64,000 nucleotides of DNA from JAAYLC01 sp035654795 (GCA_035654795.1 DASRWC010000041.1:62001-126000), one strand, 5' to 3'; positions 42,436 through 51,049 are shown, numbered from the stretch's first letter. Translations and numbers: made by a program. Notes: a model not told the origin generated them from the sequence alone.

Positions 42436-43767
42436 TTATTCAAAAAGCCAGCGATAGATGTCGTTTCCGTTGGCAAACAGTACCAGAGCAATCAGAATGA
42501 AGAAACCTATCATTTGCGCATATTCCATAAACTTATCACCCGGTTTTCGACCGCTTACAATTTCGTAAAGTAGAAAAGCAACATGACCCCCGTCTAATGC
42601 GGGAATGGGAAGAATATTCATAAATGCAAGAATAATGGAAATCAGTGCCGTTGTTTCCCAAAATGCAGGCCAGCTCCATTTAGCAGGAAATAAGTTTCCT
42701 ATTGCGCCGAAGCCCCCAACTTGGGTCGCTCCTTTCTTGGTAAAGACATACTTGAACTGCGCCACATAATCTTTTAATATGAAGAACCCATAGCTGACAC
42801 CCCCAACAATACTTTCGCCTATGGTATAATTAACTTTCGTTTTCCCAATTTGCGATAACATTTCAGTTACTGAAGTATAATAGATCCCGATTTTTCCTTC
42901 ATCATCAGGAACGATTTGCAGTGTATCACGGACTCCGTTTCGAAGCACAACAAATTCCTTTGCGTTTTTGTCTTCTTCCAAAACCATTCTCGCTTCATCT
43001 CCAAACTTCACGGATTTTCCATTTATTGAGACAATACTGTCTGTGGTGAGTAATCCGGCTTTTTCTGCTGCACTTCCGGGGACTATGGAGTCCACAACAG
43101 TGAGCTGGCGCGGTCTGAATGGAAGCATCATATCCTGCTGAAACATCTGTTTTCCAATGTCTTCCGGAACAGAAAGTGTTTCAATAGTGCCGTCATTATG
43201 TTGAACTTCTATTGTAGAAACATCTCGTAGAAATAGAAAACGATTAATCTCAAGAACATCATCAAGTGGTTTTCCATTTACTGCCAGAATTTGATCTCCA
43301 TTTCGAAATCCATATTCTTCAAACTGGGAAGCCACAGCCATTCCGTTAGGCAAATCTTCCCTCGTAGTTATGTCTCTTCCGTAGAAATAAAGTATTCCCA
43401 TATAAATGACAAATCCTACAATGATATTCACCGTTACCCCTCCAAGCATAATAATCAGCCGTTGCCAGGCGGGTTTACTTCTGAATTCCCAAGGTTGAGG
43501 CGGACCGGCCATTTGTTCTTTATCCATGCTTTCATCGATCATTCCGGCAATTTTCACATAACCTCCTAATGGAAGCCATCCTATTCCGTAAACGGTTTCA
43601 CCGATTTTCTTTTTAAACAAGGAAAATTTTACGTCAAAGAACAAGTAAAACTTTTCAACACGGGTTTTAAATAATTTGGCAGGAATAAAATGCCCCAGTT
43701 CGTGCAGAACAATTAATATGGATAAGCTCAGAAGGAGCTGAATGGCTTTAACAGCAAATGGACTCAT
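42436..43767 (-). CDS. rseP: Site-2 zinc metalloprotease RseP
   Basis: 443 residues. Intramembrane protease of the S2P family. The first helix carries the zinc site H-E-L-G-H-F (about residues 22-27), and the last helices carry N-I-L-P-I-P-A-L-D-G-G-H-V (the LDG ligand motif, about residues 388-400). A PDZ region lies between (about 200-280, with V-P-G-S-A-A-E-K-A-G-L). RseP cleaves anti-sigma factors or other membrane proteins within the bilayer. It is transcribed alone on the minus strand, divergent from a second SCO gene, with a TATTTTTG box upstream and a terminator downstream. Confidence 0.95.
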   Translation of the reverse strand: MSPFAVKAIQLLLSLSILIVLHELGHFIPAKLFKTRVEKFYLFFDVKFSLFKKKIGETVYGIGWLPLGGYVKIAGMIDESMDKEQMAGPPQPWEFRSKPAWQRLIIMLGGVTVNIIVGFVIYMGILYFYGRDITTREDLPNGMAVASQFEEYGFRNGDQILAVNGKPLDDVLEINRFLFLRDVSTIEVQHNDGTIETLSVPEDIGKQMFQQDMMLPFRPRQLTVVDSIVPGSAAEKAGLLTTDSIVSINGKSVKFGDEARMVLEEDKNAKEFVVLRNGVRDTLQIVPDDEGKIGIYYTSVTEMLSQIGKTKVNYTIGESIVGGVSYGFFILKDYVAQFKYVFTKKGATQVGGFGAIGNLFPAKWSWPAFWETTALISIILAFMNILPIPALDGGHVAFLLYEIVSGRKPGDKFMEYAQMIGFFILIALVLFANGNDIYRWLFE

Positions 43768-43792
43768 GAAATCGTTTCGAAAAAATTAGGCA

Positions 43793-43800
43793 CAAAAATA
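43793..43800 (-). promoter_or_regulatory. -7 box for rseP
   Basis: Minus-strand TATTTTTG (TAnnTTTG) ends 25 nt before the rseP ATG, with a TTG 15 nt upstream of the box (short of the usual 17-23). Confidence 0.5.
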
Positions 43801-43883
43801 AACTATTAGACCGTGCAAAAAAAAGAATTGGGAGTTTTCAAAAATTCCCGTTTCAAGGAAATCGGGACCGTTAGAAACAAAGT

Positions 43884-43919
43884 AAAGAGGAGGAAAGGGA
43901 TCAAATTGACCTCTTTTTT
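43884..43919 (+). terminator. Orphan terminator-like element in the rseP / SCO spacer
   Basis: AAAGAGG (43884-43890) pairs with CCTCTTT (43910-43916), 19-nt loop, followed by further Ts. It points in the + direction, yet no + strand gene ends upstream: the spacer is divergent. Upstream lies a second hairpin, CCCGTTTC-AAG-GAAAtCGGG (43847-43866). It could end a short RNA or act as a leader attenuator. Confidence 0.4.
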
Positions 43920-43959
43920 AATATCCGAGCGAGTGTTTTCTCTTCATTAGAATAGAGTG

Positions 43960-43967
43960 TATTTTTG
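43960..43967 (+). promoter_or_regulatory. -7 box for the second SCO gene
   Basis: TATTTTTG (TAnnTTTG) ends 22 nt before the ATG at 43990, after the orphan terminator-like hairpin. Confidence 0.5.
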
Positions 43968-43989
43968 CAAATAAAAAGGAAAAAGAGTC

Positions 43990-44670
43990 ATGCTTGAATT
44001 TTTTAAAAAGTACAAATTTTTTGCTGTTGTGATGTTTGTTCTATCTGCCATCATTATCATAGTGATGATGCAAATCGTTAAACCTGAGCAGAAATTACGG
44101 ATTTACCAGCCTGCCCAAGTAGATAGAGCATTGGTAGATACCACCAAGCAATATGTAAAAAAATATCACACTATTGCAGATTTTGCCCTTTTCAACCAAA
44201 ACGGTGAAACCATAACTCAAAAAGATTATGAGGGCAAAATCTATGTGGCCGATTTCTTTTTCACGACCTGCCAAACGATATGTCCCATCATGACAGACCA
44301 TATGGTGAAAATTCAAGAAGCTGTAAAAAACGATGATCATGTCTTGCTGTTATCCCACACAGTTACACCTGAAATTGATGATGTTTCTCAGCTAAAAAAA
44401 TATGCATTGGAAAAAGGGGTGAACGATGCAAAATGGAATCTTGTAACCGGCGACCGAAAAGACATCTATGATCTGGCAAGAAAATCTTATTTGGTTGCAA
44501 AAGATAATCCCGATGAGGAGTACGATTTAATACACACTGAAAATTTCGTGCTCGTAGATACTGAAAAACGAATTAGAGGATTCTATGACGGAACTGATCC
44601 GGATGATATCGAAAGACTTTTAAAAGAAATCCGAATATTAGAGAAAGAAGTTTATGAAGAAAAGGAATGA
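43990..44670 (+). CDS. SCO1/SenC-family copper chaperone (second copy)
   Basis: 226 residues. N-terminal membrane anchor (about residues 9-29) and periplasmic thioredoxin fold. Copper ligands are intact: C-Q-T-I-C-P with Cys94 and Cys98, and His182 in I-H-T-E-N-F. It differs clearly from the SCO at 6830, which has C-P-D-I-C-P. It stands alone on the + strand, away from the oxidase genes, between rseP and the gpsA operon. It may serve a different oxidase, a different copper site or a thiol-reductant role. A weak hairpin (ACCATC/GATGGT, 44678-44700) follows the stop. Confidence 0.92.
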   Translation: MLEFFKKYKFFAVVMFVLSAIIIIVMMQIVKPEQKLRIYQPAQVDRALVDTTKQYVKKYHTIADFALFNQNGETITQKDYEGKIYVADFFFTTCQTICPIMTDHMVKIQEAVKNDDHVLLLSHTVTPEIDDVSQLKKYALEKGVNDAKWNLVTGDRKDIYDLARKSYLVAKDNPDEEYDLIHTENFVLVDTEKRIRGFYDGTDPDDIERLLKEIRILEKEVYEEKE

Positions 44671-44677
44671 TCTGAAA

Positions 44678-44700
44678 ACCATCCGCTGAGGCATGATGGT
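44678..44700. terminator. Weak hairpin between SCO and TlpA-like gene
   Basis: 6-bp stem ACCATC (44678-44683) / GATGGT (44695-44700), 11-nt loop, 8 nt from both convergent stop codons. U-tract poor. Confidence 0.4.
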
Positions 44701-44708
44701 CTTCTCCC

Positions 44709-46028
44709 CTATTCCTGATAATTTTTTATGGCCTCAATTATTGTCATCAAATTTTCTTTGCCACGTGGTCGTGACAGAATTTGCTTGTTGTTATCGAGAA
44801 TAAAGAAGGTTGGAGTAGCACGTACATCATAGCTTTTTACAATATCATCACGCCACTGGTCCAATGCAAGTACATTTATAAAATTACCGAATTCTTTAGC
44901 CTTTTGCTTCCAGACCATATCTTCTACTTCAAGCCCTACGGCTACAACTTGTAATTTTTCTTGAGGAATATCCTTTAATTCTGCATAAATCTGCGGGATT
45001 TGTGCCATACAATGACTGCATTCCGTACTCCAGAAGATAAGAAGATAAAAATCGGAATCGTTTAGGTCGTGAAAAGTTTTATCTGAATCAAAATTCTTCA
45101 GATTGAAATTGGGAGCTATTGATCCTACGGAAGTGTTCTTTATACGCTCCAGATTCTCTGCCAAACCAGGATCATGCTGATCTTTTGCCAAAGATATTAA
45201 GTAGGATGATGCCAAATAATTTGCCGCGTTTGAACGTTGTCCCTTATAGAGGTACTGCCAAAAGTTGGTTAATAGATTCTTTTGATAGGCTTTATCTGCC
45301 ACTTTAATTTGGCGCACGATGTCATCAATAGTTTCTTTATAATTATTTCCTCCTTGCTTGGTTACGAATTCATGGTAATACTCTTTCAACAGTTGGAGTG
45401 CAAACGGAGTGTTTTGGAGATCAGGATCTAAGAAATTGAAGTTGTCGAAGAATAAACTCTTTTTATATATAAGATAAGCCTCTTTATTTTCGAATTTTTC
45501 CGGGATAAAGGGTTTGATTGCTTTCAAATATTTTTGAACAAAAGGATCAGCCTTGGATTCTGCTTTTTGTTGAATACTTTTTTGTTTTTCTATGAGGTTT
45601 TTAATGGTTTTTTGTGGTTTATTTTCGGTCAGTGCCATTTCTATTTCCATTTGCACACCTTCCATTTCCATCAGATAATCCTCAATAATTTTATTTTGCC
45701 CTCCCAAAAATCTCACCCCCTCTTCCCGAGAGAAAGAAAAATTAATGTTTTCTTTTCCGTTGAATATAAAAGTGAAATTATTTTCCTCCTCCGGAAGTTC
45801 ATATACCACCTGATATACCCCCGGAAATGCCTTTTCATTTAATGGAAGAGAAATATTTCCGTCTTTATCTACCTTTCCGTTTATCAAATAGACCAAGCGG
45901 TCTGCCTGTACTTTATAAACAATGACAAAATCAAAATCCTTGGCGGGTGCAAAATTCCCGGAGAGCTCATATTGCGCACTTAACACTAAAGGAAGAAGAA
46001 AAATGAATATTTGAAGTTTTTTAATCAT
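44709..46028 (-). CDS. TlpA/ResA-type thioredoxin-like secreted protein
   Basis: 439 residues. Signal peptide ends at L-S-A-Q. Residues about 20-115 form a beta-rich N-terminal domain of the kind seen in Bacteroidota TlpA proteins (DUF4369-like), then a long helical segment (about 115-290). The C-terminal thioredoxin domain has S-T-E-C-S-H-C-M with the redox-active CxxC at about residues 334-337, and the cis-proline region A-T-P-T-F-F-I-L. It would act as a periplasmic thiol-disulfide reductase. It is the last gene of the yicC-gmk-nadD-gpsA run, 26 nt after gpsA. Its substrate is unknown. Confidence 0.87.
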   Translation of the reverse strand: MIKKLQIFIFLLPLVLSAQYELSGNFAPAKDFDFVIVYKVQADRLVYLINGKVDKDGNISLPLNEKAFPGVYQVVYELPEEENNFTFIFNGKENINFSFSREEGVRFLGGQNKIIEDYLMEMEGVQMEIEMALTENKPQKTIKNLIEKQKSIQQKAESKADPFVQKYLKAIKPFIPEKFENKEAYLIYKKSLFFDNFNFLDPDLQNTPFALQLLKEYYHEFVTKQGGNNYKETIDDIVRQIKVADKAYQKNLLTNFWQYLYKGQRSNAANYLASSYLISLAKDQHDPGLAENLERIKNTSVGSIAPNFNLKNFDSDKTFHDLNDSDFYLLIFWSTECSHCMAQIPQIYAELKDIPQEKLQVVAVGLEVEDMVWKQKAKEFGNFINVLALDQWRDDIVKSYDVRATPTFFILDNNKQILSRPRGKENLMTIIEAIKNYQE

Positions 46029-46054
46029 TGGTAAAAGTTTGGCTTCGAAAAATT

Positions 46055-47059
46055 TTACGTCAGCTTCTCACTTAATTTTTTAAAAACCTTTTTGGGATCT
46101 TTTTTTTCGTAAAGAATTTCGTAAACAGCATTTATGATGGGTGTTTTGGCTTTTTTCTTTCCTCGTTGTTGATTCAGCATATATGCACTTTGGGCAGCAT
46201 AGTAGCCTTCAGCAATCATGTTGAGTTCCATTTGAGCACTTTTTACGGTGTATCCCTTTCCAATCATTGTTCCAAAGAGTCTGTTTCGGCTGAAAGTGGA
46301 GTATCCGGTAACCAATAAGTCTCCCAAATATGCAGATCCATTTATATCTCTTTTGGTGTTATGTACTTTTCGCACATATTTTTTCATTTCCCTAATTGCG
46401 TTGCTCATTAAAACACTCTGGAAGTTATCCCCATAACCTAATCCGTGGGCTATACCTGCAGCCACTGCATAGATATTTTTGAGCATGGCGGCATATTCTG
46501 TTCCCAAGACATCGTCACTAATGGTGCACTTAATGAAATCACTTTGCAGAACCGATGCCAACATTTCAGCTTTTTCTTTATCGGCACTTGCGATGGTTAA
46601 ATATGAAAGTCTGCCAAGCGCAACTTCTTCGGCATGACAAGGACCCGAAATGATTCCTATGTTGTTAAATGGCACTTTGTAATGCGTGTTGAAATGATCT
46701 CCAACAATTAAACTGGTTTCCGGCACAATACCTTTAATTGCGGAAAAGACCACCTTATCTTCAAGGGAAATCGTCATTTTTTTCAATTCCTTGTCCAGAA
46801 AAGCAGAAGGGATGGCAAAGATGAGATAATCTGCGTATTTTATGATTTCGTCAATGTCAGAGCTCAGCACCAGTTGATTTGGCTCGAATTCTACCGAGCT
46901 CAAATAATTAGGATTGGTACCATGGGTCTTTATGAAATCAACCGTTTCTTGATTTCGCATATACCAACCCACTTCCGTGAGGTTTTCTGCCAGCATTTTC
47001 ACAATGGCAGTTGCCCAGCTTCCTCCTCCAAATACTGCAAATTTTAATTTTTCTGACAT
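46055..47059 (-). CDS. gpsA: Glycerol-3-phosphate dehydrogenase [NAD(P)+]
   Basis: 334 residues. Reduces dihydroxyacetone phosphate to sn-glycerol 3-phosphate for phospholipid synthesis, in the cytoplasm. The nucleotide-binding motif is F-G-G-G-S-W-A-T-A (residues about 9-17), and the catalytic-domain segments S-G-P-C-H-A-E-E-V and E-Y-A-A-M-L-K-N-I-Y-A-V-A-A-G-I are conserved. The extra Cys-His after G-P is a variation also seen in Bacteroidota GpsA. It lies 9 nt after nadD and 26 nt before the TlpA-like gene. Confidence 0.94.
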   Translation of the reverse strand: MSEKLKFAVFGGGSWATAIVKMLAENLTEVGWYMRNQETVDFIKTHGTNPNYLSSVEFEPNQLVLSSDIDEIIKYADYLIFAIPSAFLDKELKKMTISLEDKVVFSAIKGIVPETSLIVGDHFNTHYKVPFNNIGIISGPCHAEEVALGRLSYLTIASADKEKAEMLASVLQSDFIKCTISDDVLGTEYAAMLKNIYAVAAGIAHGLGYGDNFQSVLMSNAIREMKKYVRKVHNTKRDINGSAYLGDLLVTGYSTFSRNRLFGTMIGKGYTVKSAQMELNMIAEGYYAAQSAYMLNQQRGKKKAKTPIINAVYEILYEKKDPKKVFKKLSEKLT

Positions 47060-47068
47060 AATTCAATA

Positions 47069-47689
47069 TTATTTTAAGACCGGCTTGTTCTTATAGAAAT
47101 TCATCAACTCAATATATTCCCAAACTTTTTTTGGAAGCATAGGCCGAATGTCTTTGTTGTTGGCTATAGCTTCTCTGATGAAGGTAGAAGAAAGCTCCAT
47201 AATAGGTGCATCCACTTTTATTATAGAAGGGATCAATTTAGAATTCTTAAAAAATCGCTCGTCCACATTTCCTTCCGCGATCCGGGGATATACATAAATG
47301 GGATAATGTTCTACAATGATTTCAAAATTCTTCCACTTGTGCAGGCTCTTCAAATTGTCTTCTCCCATAATAAGGGAAAAATTGTAGGAGGAGTATTTTT
47401 CTTCCAAGAAAGCCAAGGTATTCACGGTGAAATTGGGCTGTGGCAGTCCGAATTCAATATTACTTGCTTTGAGTTTCGGATATTCCTCCAGAGCCATTTC
47501 TACCATTGCCAGTCTGTGGTAATCCTCCAGTAAAGCTTTCTTTTTTTTATGTGGATTATGTGGTGTAATGACAAACCAAATTTCATCCAGATCAGAAAAT
47601 TCGGCCAAGTAGTGAGCAATAATAAGGTGGCCCATATGGATTGGATTGAACGTTCCGAAATACAAACCGATGTTTTTGGTTATTTTCAT
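47069..47689 (-). CDS. nadD: Nicotinate-nucleotide adenylyltransferase
   Basis: 206 residues from the ATG at 47689 (a TTG one codon upstream is also in frame). Adenylates nicotinate mononucleotide to deamido-NAD in NAD synthesis. The nucleotidyltransferase motif G-T-F-N-P-I-H-M-G-H is at about residues 12-21; later segments W-F-V-I-T-P-H-N-P-H-K and the C-terminal S-S-T-F-I-R-E-A-I match NadD. The gene sits 3 nt after gmk, in the yicC-gmk-nadD order common in Bacteroidota. Confidence 0.95.
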   Translation of the reverse strand: MKITKNIGLYFGTFNPIHMGHLIIAHYLAEFSDLDEIWFVITPHNPHKKKKALLEDYHRLAMVEMALEEYPKLKASNIEFGLPQPNFTVNTLAFLEEKYSSYNFSLIMGEDNLKSLHKWKNFEIIVEHYPIYVYPRIAEGNVDERFFKNSKLIPSIIKVDAPIMELSSTFIREAIANNKDIRPMLPKKVWEYIELMNFYKNKPVLK

Positions 47690-47692
47690 CAA

Positions 47693-48277
47693 TCATTCTT
47701 TAGAGAGAAAATCAGCCACGAGATCATGGGCTTCTTTCAAAGCCACATCAAGATCGTAATTTTTTATAACAAAATCGAACTGTGGAGCTGTGGCGAGTTC
47801 TACTGAGGCTTTGGCAACCCGCATATTGATTTTGTCTTCACTCTCCGTTTTTCGTTTTTTTAGTCGGATTTTCAGTTCGTCAATACTTGGAGGCTTTACA
47901 AAGACGGCCAATGTTTTTTCGGGATATTTCTTTTTTATGCGCAATCCTCCCACCACGTCTATGTCAAAAATCACATTTTTCCCTTGTGCCCATAATCTTT
48001 CAACTTCAGATTTTAATGTGCCATAGAAGTTATCTCTATACACTTCCTCCCATTCCAGAAATTCATCATTTTTAATATGTTGCTTAAAATCTTTTAAAGA
48101 AATAAAATAATAGTTTTCTCCGTCAATTTCATTTGCCCGAGGTTCTCGAGAGGTGCAAGAAACCGAAAAACCAAGGTTTAGATCTTCCTGCTCTAAAAGA
48201 TGTCTTACAATAGTGGTTTTTCCACTTCCGGACGGAGCAGAAAAAACAATTAATTTGCCTCCTTTTTTCTTTGTCAT
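47693..48277 (-). CDS. gmk: Guanylate kinase
   Basis: 194 residues. Phosphorylates GMP to GDP with ATP. The P-loop is A-P-S-G-S-G-K-T-T (about residues 14-22), followed by the GMP-binding segments S-C-T-S-R-E-P-R and E-I-D-G-E-N-Y-Y-F. The lid region contains R-L-K-K-R. It lies between yicC (13 nt) and nadD (3 nt) on the same strand. Confidence 0.96.
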   Translation of the reverse strand: MTKKKGGKLIVFSAPSGSGKTTIVRHLLEQEDLNLGFSVSCTSREPRANEIDGENYYFISLKDFKQHIKNDEFLEWEEVYRDNFYGTLKSEVERLWAQGKNVIFDIDVVGGLRIKKKYPEKTLAVFVKPPSIDELKIRLKKRKTESEDKINMRVAKASVELATAPQFDFVIKNYDLDVALKEAHDLVADFLSKE

Positions 48278-48290
48278 GGTTTTCGGCAGC

Positions 48291-49148
48291 TTAAAGAATG
48301 TTCATGGATTGCTCTTTCATTTTTTCCAGTTGGTCTTTCATGCGCACCACCAGTTGCTGTATGGCGGCATGATTGGCTTTACTGCCAATGGTGTTAATCT
48401 CACGTCCAATTTCCTGAATAATAAAACCCAATTTTTTTCCATTTGATTCCGGATCCTTGAGAGTGTCTAAAAAATAATCCAGATGCGCTTTTAATCGTGT
48501 TTTTTCTTCGGTGATATCATATTTCTCCAAGTAGAAAATCAGCTCCTGCTCAAAACGGTTTTCGTCCACTTGTTCCTTTAAATCTGATACAGCTTTACGC
48601 AATCTTTCTCGCACCGCTCCAATTCTTTCTCCATCGAGTTTAGCCACCTCATCAAGTAGCTTTCCTATTTCAGTTATTCTAAAGACAAAATCTTTCTCTA
48701 GAACATCTCCTTCTTGAGATCTGTAATCATTTATAGCTTTTAAGGCTTTCTCCAAGGCTGAGGTTACTTGTATAAATTCACCTTCATCCAGTTCTTCTTT
48801 GGCCATTTTTAAAGCATCGGGCATGCGAACGGCCATTTTTAGAAGTTCCACAGGGTCGCCATTTACTACATTGGCAAGCTGTCGGATATACTGTTTCACT
48901 AAAGCCTCGTTAACTTGTGTACTAGTAGCTTCTCCAATAGCTTCAATTGTGATGATACAGTCTATTTTTCCACGATCCAGGGATTTGGCAATAATTTCCC
49001 GAAGTTCAATTTCTTTTTCCCGATATGCATTCGGAAGTCGCATACTCAAATCCAATCCTTTGCTGTTAAGGGATTTTATTTCAATGCTAATAGTTTTTGA
49101 AGGCAAATGGACAACTTCTTTTCCGAAGCCGGTCATAGATTGAATCAT
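48291..49148 (-). CDS. YicC family endoribonuclease-like protein
   Basis: 285 residues. N-terminal M-I-Q-S-M-T-G-F-G and the segment S-L-N-S-K-G-L-D-L-S-M-R-L-P are hallmarks of YicC. The C-terminal E-I-N-T-I-G-S-K-A-N-H matches the conserved DUF1732 end, which ends in a helical stretch. E. coli YicC has been linked to RNA decay; the role of this protein is inferred from the family. It heads the operon yicC-gmk-nadD-gpsA-tlpA-like and has a TACCTTTG box 20 nt upstream of the ATG. Confidence 0.92.
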   Translation of the reverse strand: MIQSMTGFGKEVVHLPSKTISIEIKSLNSKGLDLSMRLPNAYREKEIELREIIAKSLDRGKIDCIITIEAIGEATSTQVNEALVKQYIRQLANVVNGDPVELLKMAVRMPDALKMAKEELDEGEFIQVTSALEKALKAINDYRSQEGDVLEKDFVFRITEIGKLLDEVAKLDGERIGAVRERLRKAVSDLKEQVDENRFEQELIFYLEKYDITEEKTRLKAHLDYFLDTLKDPESNGKKLGFIIQEIGREINTIGSKANHAAIQQLVVRMKDQLEKMKEQSMNIL

Positions 49149-49168
49149 AGTCTGTGGGATAAAAACGA

Positions 49169-49176
49169 CAAAGGTA
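49169..49176 (-). promoter_or_regulatory. -7 box for the yicC-gmk-nadD-gpsA operon
   Basis: Minus-strand TACCTTTG (TAnnTTTG) ends 20 nt before the yicC ATG at 49148. A good TTG at -33 is absent. Confidence 0.5.
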
Positions 49177-49301
49177 ACAATTAGACTTGAAAGTCAGGAC
49201 GACGGATTGATGACAATGGAAAGCGCGGAAGACAGCAGAGTAGCAGCCGGATTAACAAACTTTGTCCACCGGTAAAAGATCGACTCGGCTTTTGGTTTTC
49301 C

Positions 49302-49309
49302 TATCTTTG
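49302..49309 (+). promoter_or_regulatory. -7 box for the thioesterase
   Basis: TATCTTTG (TAnnTTTG) ends 18 nt before the ATG at 49328. A GAAGGA stretch lies just before the ATG. Confidence 0.55.
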
Positions 49310-49327
49310 CGAAAAAATAAGAAGGAA

Positions 49328-49843
49328 ATGTACACGAAGAAATTTGAAATTCGCTGGAGCGATGTTGATGCAAACAGACATTTACGAAATAGTGCTTATA
49401 TCGATTTTATGAGCCACACCCGAATGGATTTTATGATGAAAAACGGTTTGGGCCATGAGAGTCTTGCAAAGCACGATCTGGGTCCTGTAGCATTTTTTGA
49501 ACATGTGTATTATTTTAGAGAAGTTTTTCCCGGCGCTCCGGTTTATGTATCGTTGCAACTTAAAGGCATGGCCGAGGACGGTCGTTTTTTCAATTTTCTA
49601 CACAATTTCTATGATGAGCATGGAAAAAACTTTGCCCGCTGCGAGATGATGGGCGGATGGATTGATATGAAAACCCGAAAGTTGACCGGACTTCCAAAAG
49701 AATTTTTGGACCGATTCAATGCTTTTGAAAAAGCTCCGGAATTTAAAGTACTCACCGCGGAAGACACCAGAGAATATGGTCAACGTCCGGAAGATTTAGA
49801 TTTTTCTCCCGATGCTTCGCCGAGTGGTGAGAAAAACCCCTAG
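49328..49843 (+). CDS. Acyl-CoA thioesterase, hotdog fold (YbgC/4HBT-like)
   Basis: 171 residues from the ATG at 49328; a longer frame back to 49262 would include the promoter box. The hotdog-fold signature R-W-S-D-V-D-A-N-R-H-L-R-N-S-A-Y lies at residues 9-24 and holds the usual catalytic Asp. The following region F-M-S-H-T-R-M-D and the V-S-L-Q-L-K strand fit the 4-hydroxybenzoyl-CoA thioesterase family. The last about 16 residues overlap the convergent EamA gene by 48 bp. The natural substrate cannot be read from sequence. Confidence 0.87.
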   Translation: MYTKKFEIRWSDVDANRHLRNSAYIDFMSHTRMDFMMKNGLGHESLAKHDLGPVAFFEHVYYFREVFPGAPVYVSLQLKGMAEDGRFFNFLHNFYDEHGKNFARCEMMGGWIDMKTRKLTGLPKEFLDRFNAFEKAPEFKVLTAEDTREYGQRPEDLDFSPDASPSGEKNP

Positions 49844-50692
49844 GAAAATAATTGCCGCAGCTCCCACTCTCAGTGCAGATAGTTTATCGGCACCCATAAG
49901 AATAGCAAAAGTGGTAGCTACCACAGGTTGAAGATAGATGAAAACTCCTAAAGTTGCAGGACTCAATTGTTTTAACGCAAAGATATTGAACAGGTATGTC
50001 AAAAAAGTAGTTGCTACCACTACGAAGAGAATTTGACTTACTTGAGAGAGTGTTAAAAGCTGCCATTGAATCTCAACAACCTCAGAAAACCCAATGGGCA
50101 AATTGATAAGGAACGCTATCAGGAAGAAAAATTTAAGTAGCGTACCCGGTTTGTATTTGGAAATCAAAGGCTTGGCTAAAATGATATAAAAAGCATACGA
50201 AATAGCATTTAACACAAAAAGCAGATTTCCCAGAGGTATATTAGGTGCATTTGGCTGCGTTTTATTCTGGAAAAGAATTAATACCAGCGCGCCTAAAAGT
50301 CCCATTGTTATTCCTATTACTTTCAACCCGGTAATTCTGATTTTTAAAAATATGGCAGACATAACCAGTAGAAGAATGGGGGTTACAGTCATAGAAACTG
50401 CACTATTTATGGGAGTAGAAAGACTCAGTCCTTTAAAAAACATGAGCATATTCAGAACCATTCCGAAAATGGCACAGGCAAAAATTCGTAACCAATCTTT
50501 ACGATCAATTTTTTCTTTTTTCGTAAAAAGGCTCAAGGACCAGAAGAGGATAGCAGCACCTCCCACACGTAAAACAATAAATGCGAAAGGCTGCACCACA
50601 TCCGGCATCAATCCTTTAGCGATGGTGTGATTTATACCATAAATGGTTTCGGTAGCTGTGGCTGCAAAAATTGCAAGGAGGCGTTTATCCAT
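49796..50692 (-). CDS. EamA/DMT family membrane transporter
   Basis: 298 residues with ten hydrophobic helices and two EamA-like halves. The first half has a helix with I-Y-G-I-N-H-T and the second starts near N-A-I-S-Y-A-F-Y-I-I-L-A-K. The protein ends R-R-S-I-G-R-K-I. It is the third gene of a run with the ArsC/Spx-like gene (3-nt gap) and the DUF3298 lipoprotein. The 3' end overlaps the convergent thioesterase by 48 bp. DMT transporters export or import small metabolites; the substrate is unknown. Another member lies at 55958. Confidence 0.9.
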   Translation of the reverse strand: MDKRLLAIFAATATETIYGINHTIAKGLMPDVVQPFAFIVLRVGGAAILFWSLSLFTKKEKIDRKDWLRIFACAIFGMVLNMLMFFKGLSLSTPINSAVSMTVTPILLLVMSAIFLKIRITGLKVIGITMGLLGALVLILFQNKTQPNAPNIPLGNLLFVLNAISYAFYIILAKPLISKYKPGTLLKFFFLIAFLINLPIGFSEVVEIQWQLLTLSQVSQILFVVVATTFLTYLFNIFALKQLSPATLGVFIYLQPVVATTFAILMGADKLSALRVGAAAIIFLGVFLTTRRSIGRKI

Positions 50693-50695
50693 TTC

Positions 50696-51049
50696 TTATG
50701 CATGTAGCGCTTCCTTTGCAGCTTGAATTGTCTTGGCACTATTTCCAATGAAAATTTGATTTTCCAATACTAAGACCGGTCTTTTTAAGAAGGTGTAGTG
50801 ATTTAAAATTAGATTTAGGAAATCATTCTCTGTCAGCTGCTTTTCTTTAAGATTTCGTTCTTTATACAAACGTGAGTTTCGGCTAAATAAGACCTCATAA
50901 TTTCCTGAAAGTTCCTGAAGCCGTTTCATTTCTTCCAGAGTAAGAGGTTGTTCTTTTATTTCCCGTAGAATCACATCTTCGGGAAGTTGCAGTTCCTTAA
51001 GAAAGCGCCGGCACGTGTCACACGTTTTTAAATAAAAAAATGTTTTCAT
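50696..51049 (-). CDS. ArsC/Spx-family thioredoxin-like protein
   Basis: 117 residues, normal for the family. N-terminal F-Y-L-K-T-C-D-T-C-R-R with a CxxC (Cys10, Cys13), as in Spx and MgsR-type redox proteins; ArsC itself uses one catalytic Cys. The region F-L-K-R-P-V-L-V is the R-P-I/V substrate motif of the fold. It could be an arsenate-reductase-like protein or a redox regulator. It overlaps the DUF3298 gene by 4 nt (ATGA) and precedes the EamA gene by 3 nt, so all three are probably one operon. Confidence 0.88.
   Translation of the reverse strand: MKTFFYLKTCDTCRRFLKELQLPEDVILREIKEQPLTLEEMKRLQELSGNYEVLFSRNSRLYKERNLKEKQLTENDFLNLILNHYTFLKRPVLVLENQIFIGNSAKTIQAAKEALHA

Noticed and set aside
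49141..49275. A 43-codon stop-free frame on the + strand upstream of the thioesterase, with an internal ATG giving 21 residues.
   Set aside because: It overlaps the yicC promoter and start and lacks any recognised feature. The length is within chance expectation, so it is not called as a gene.
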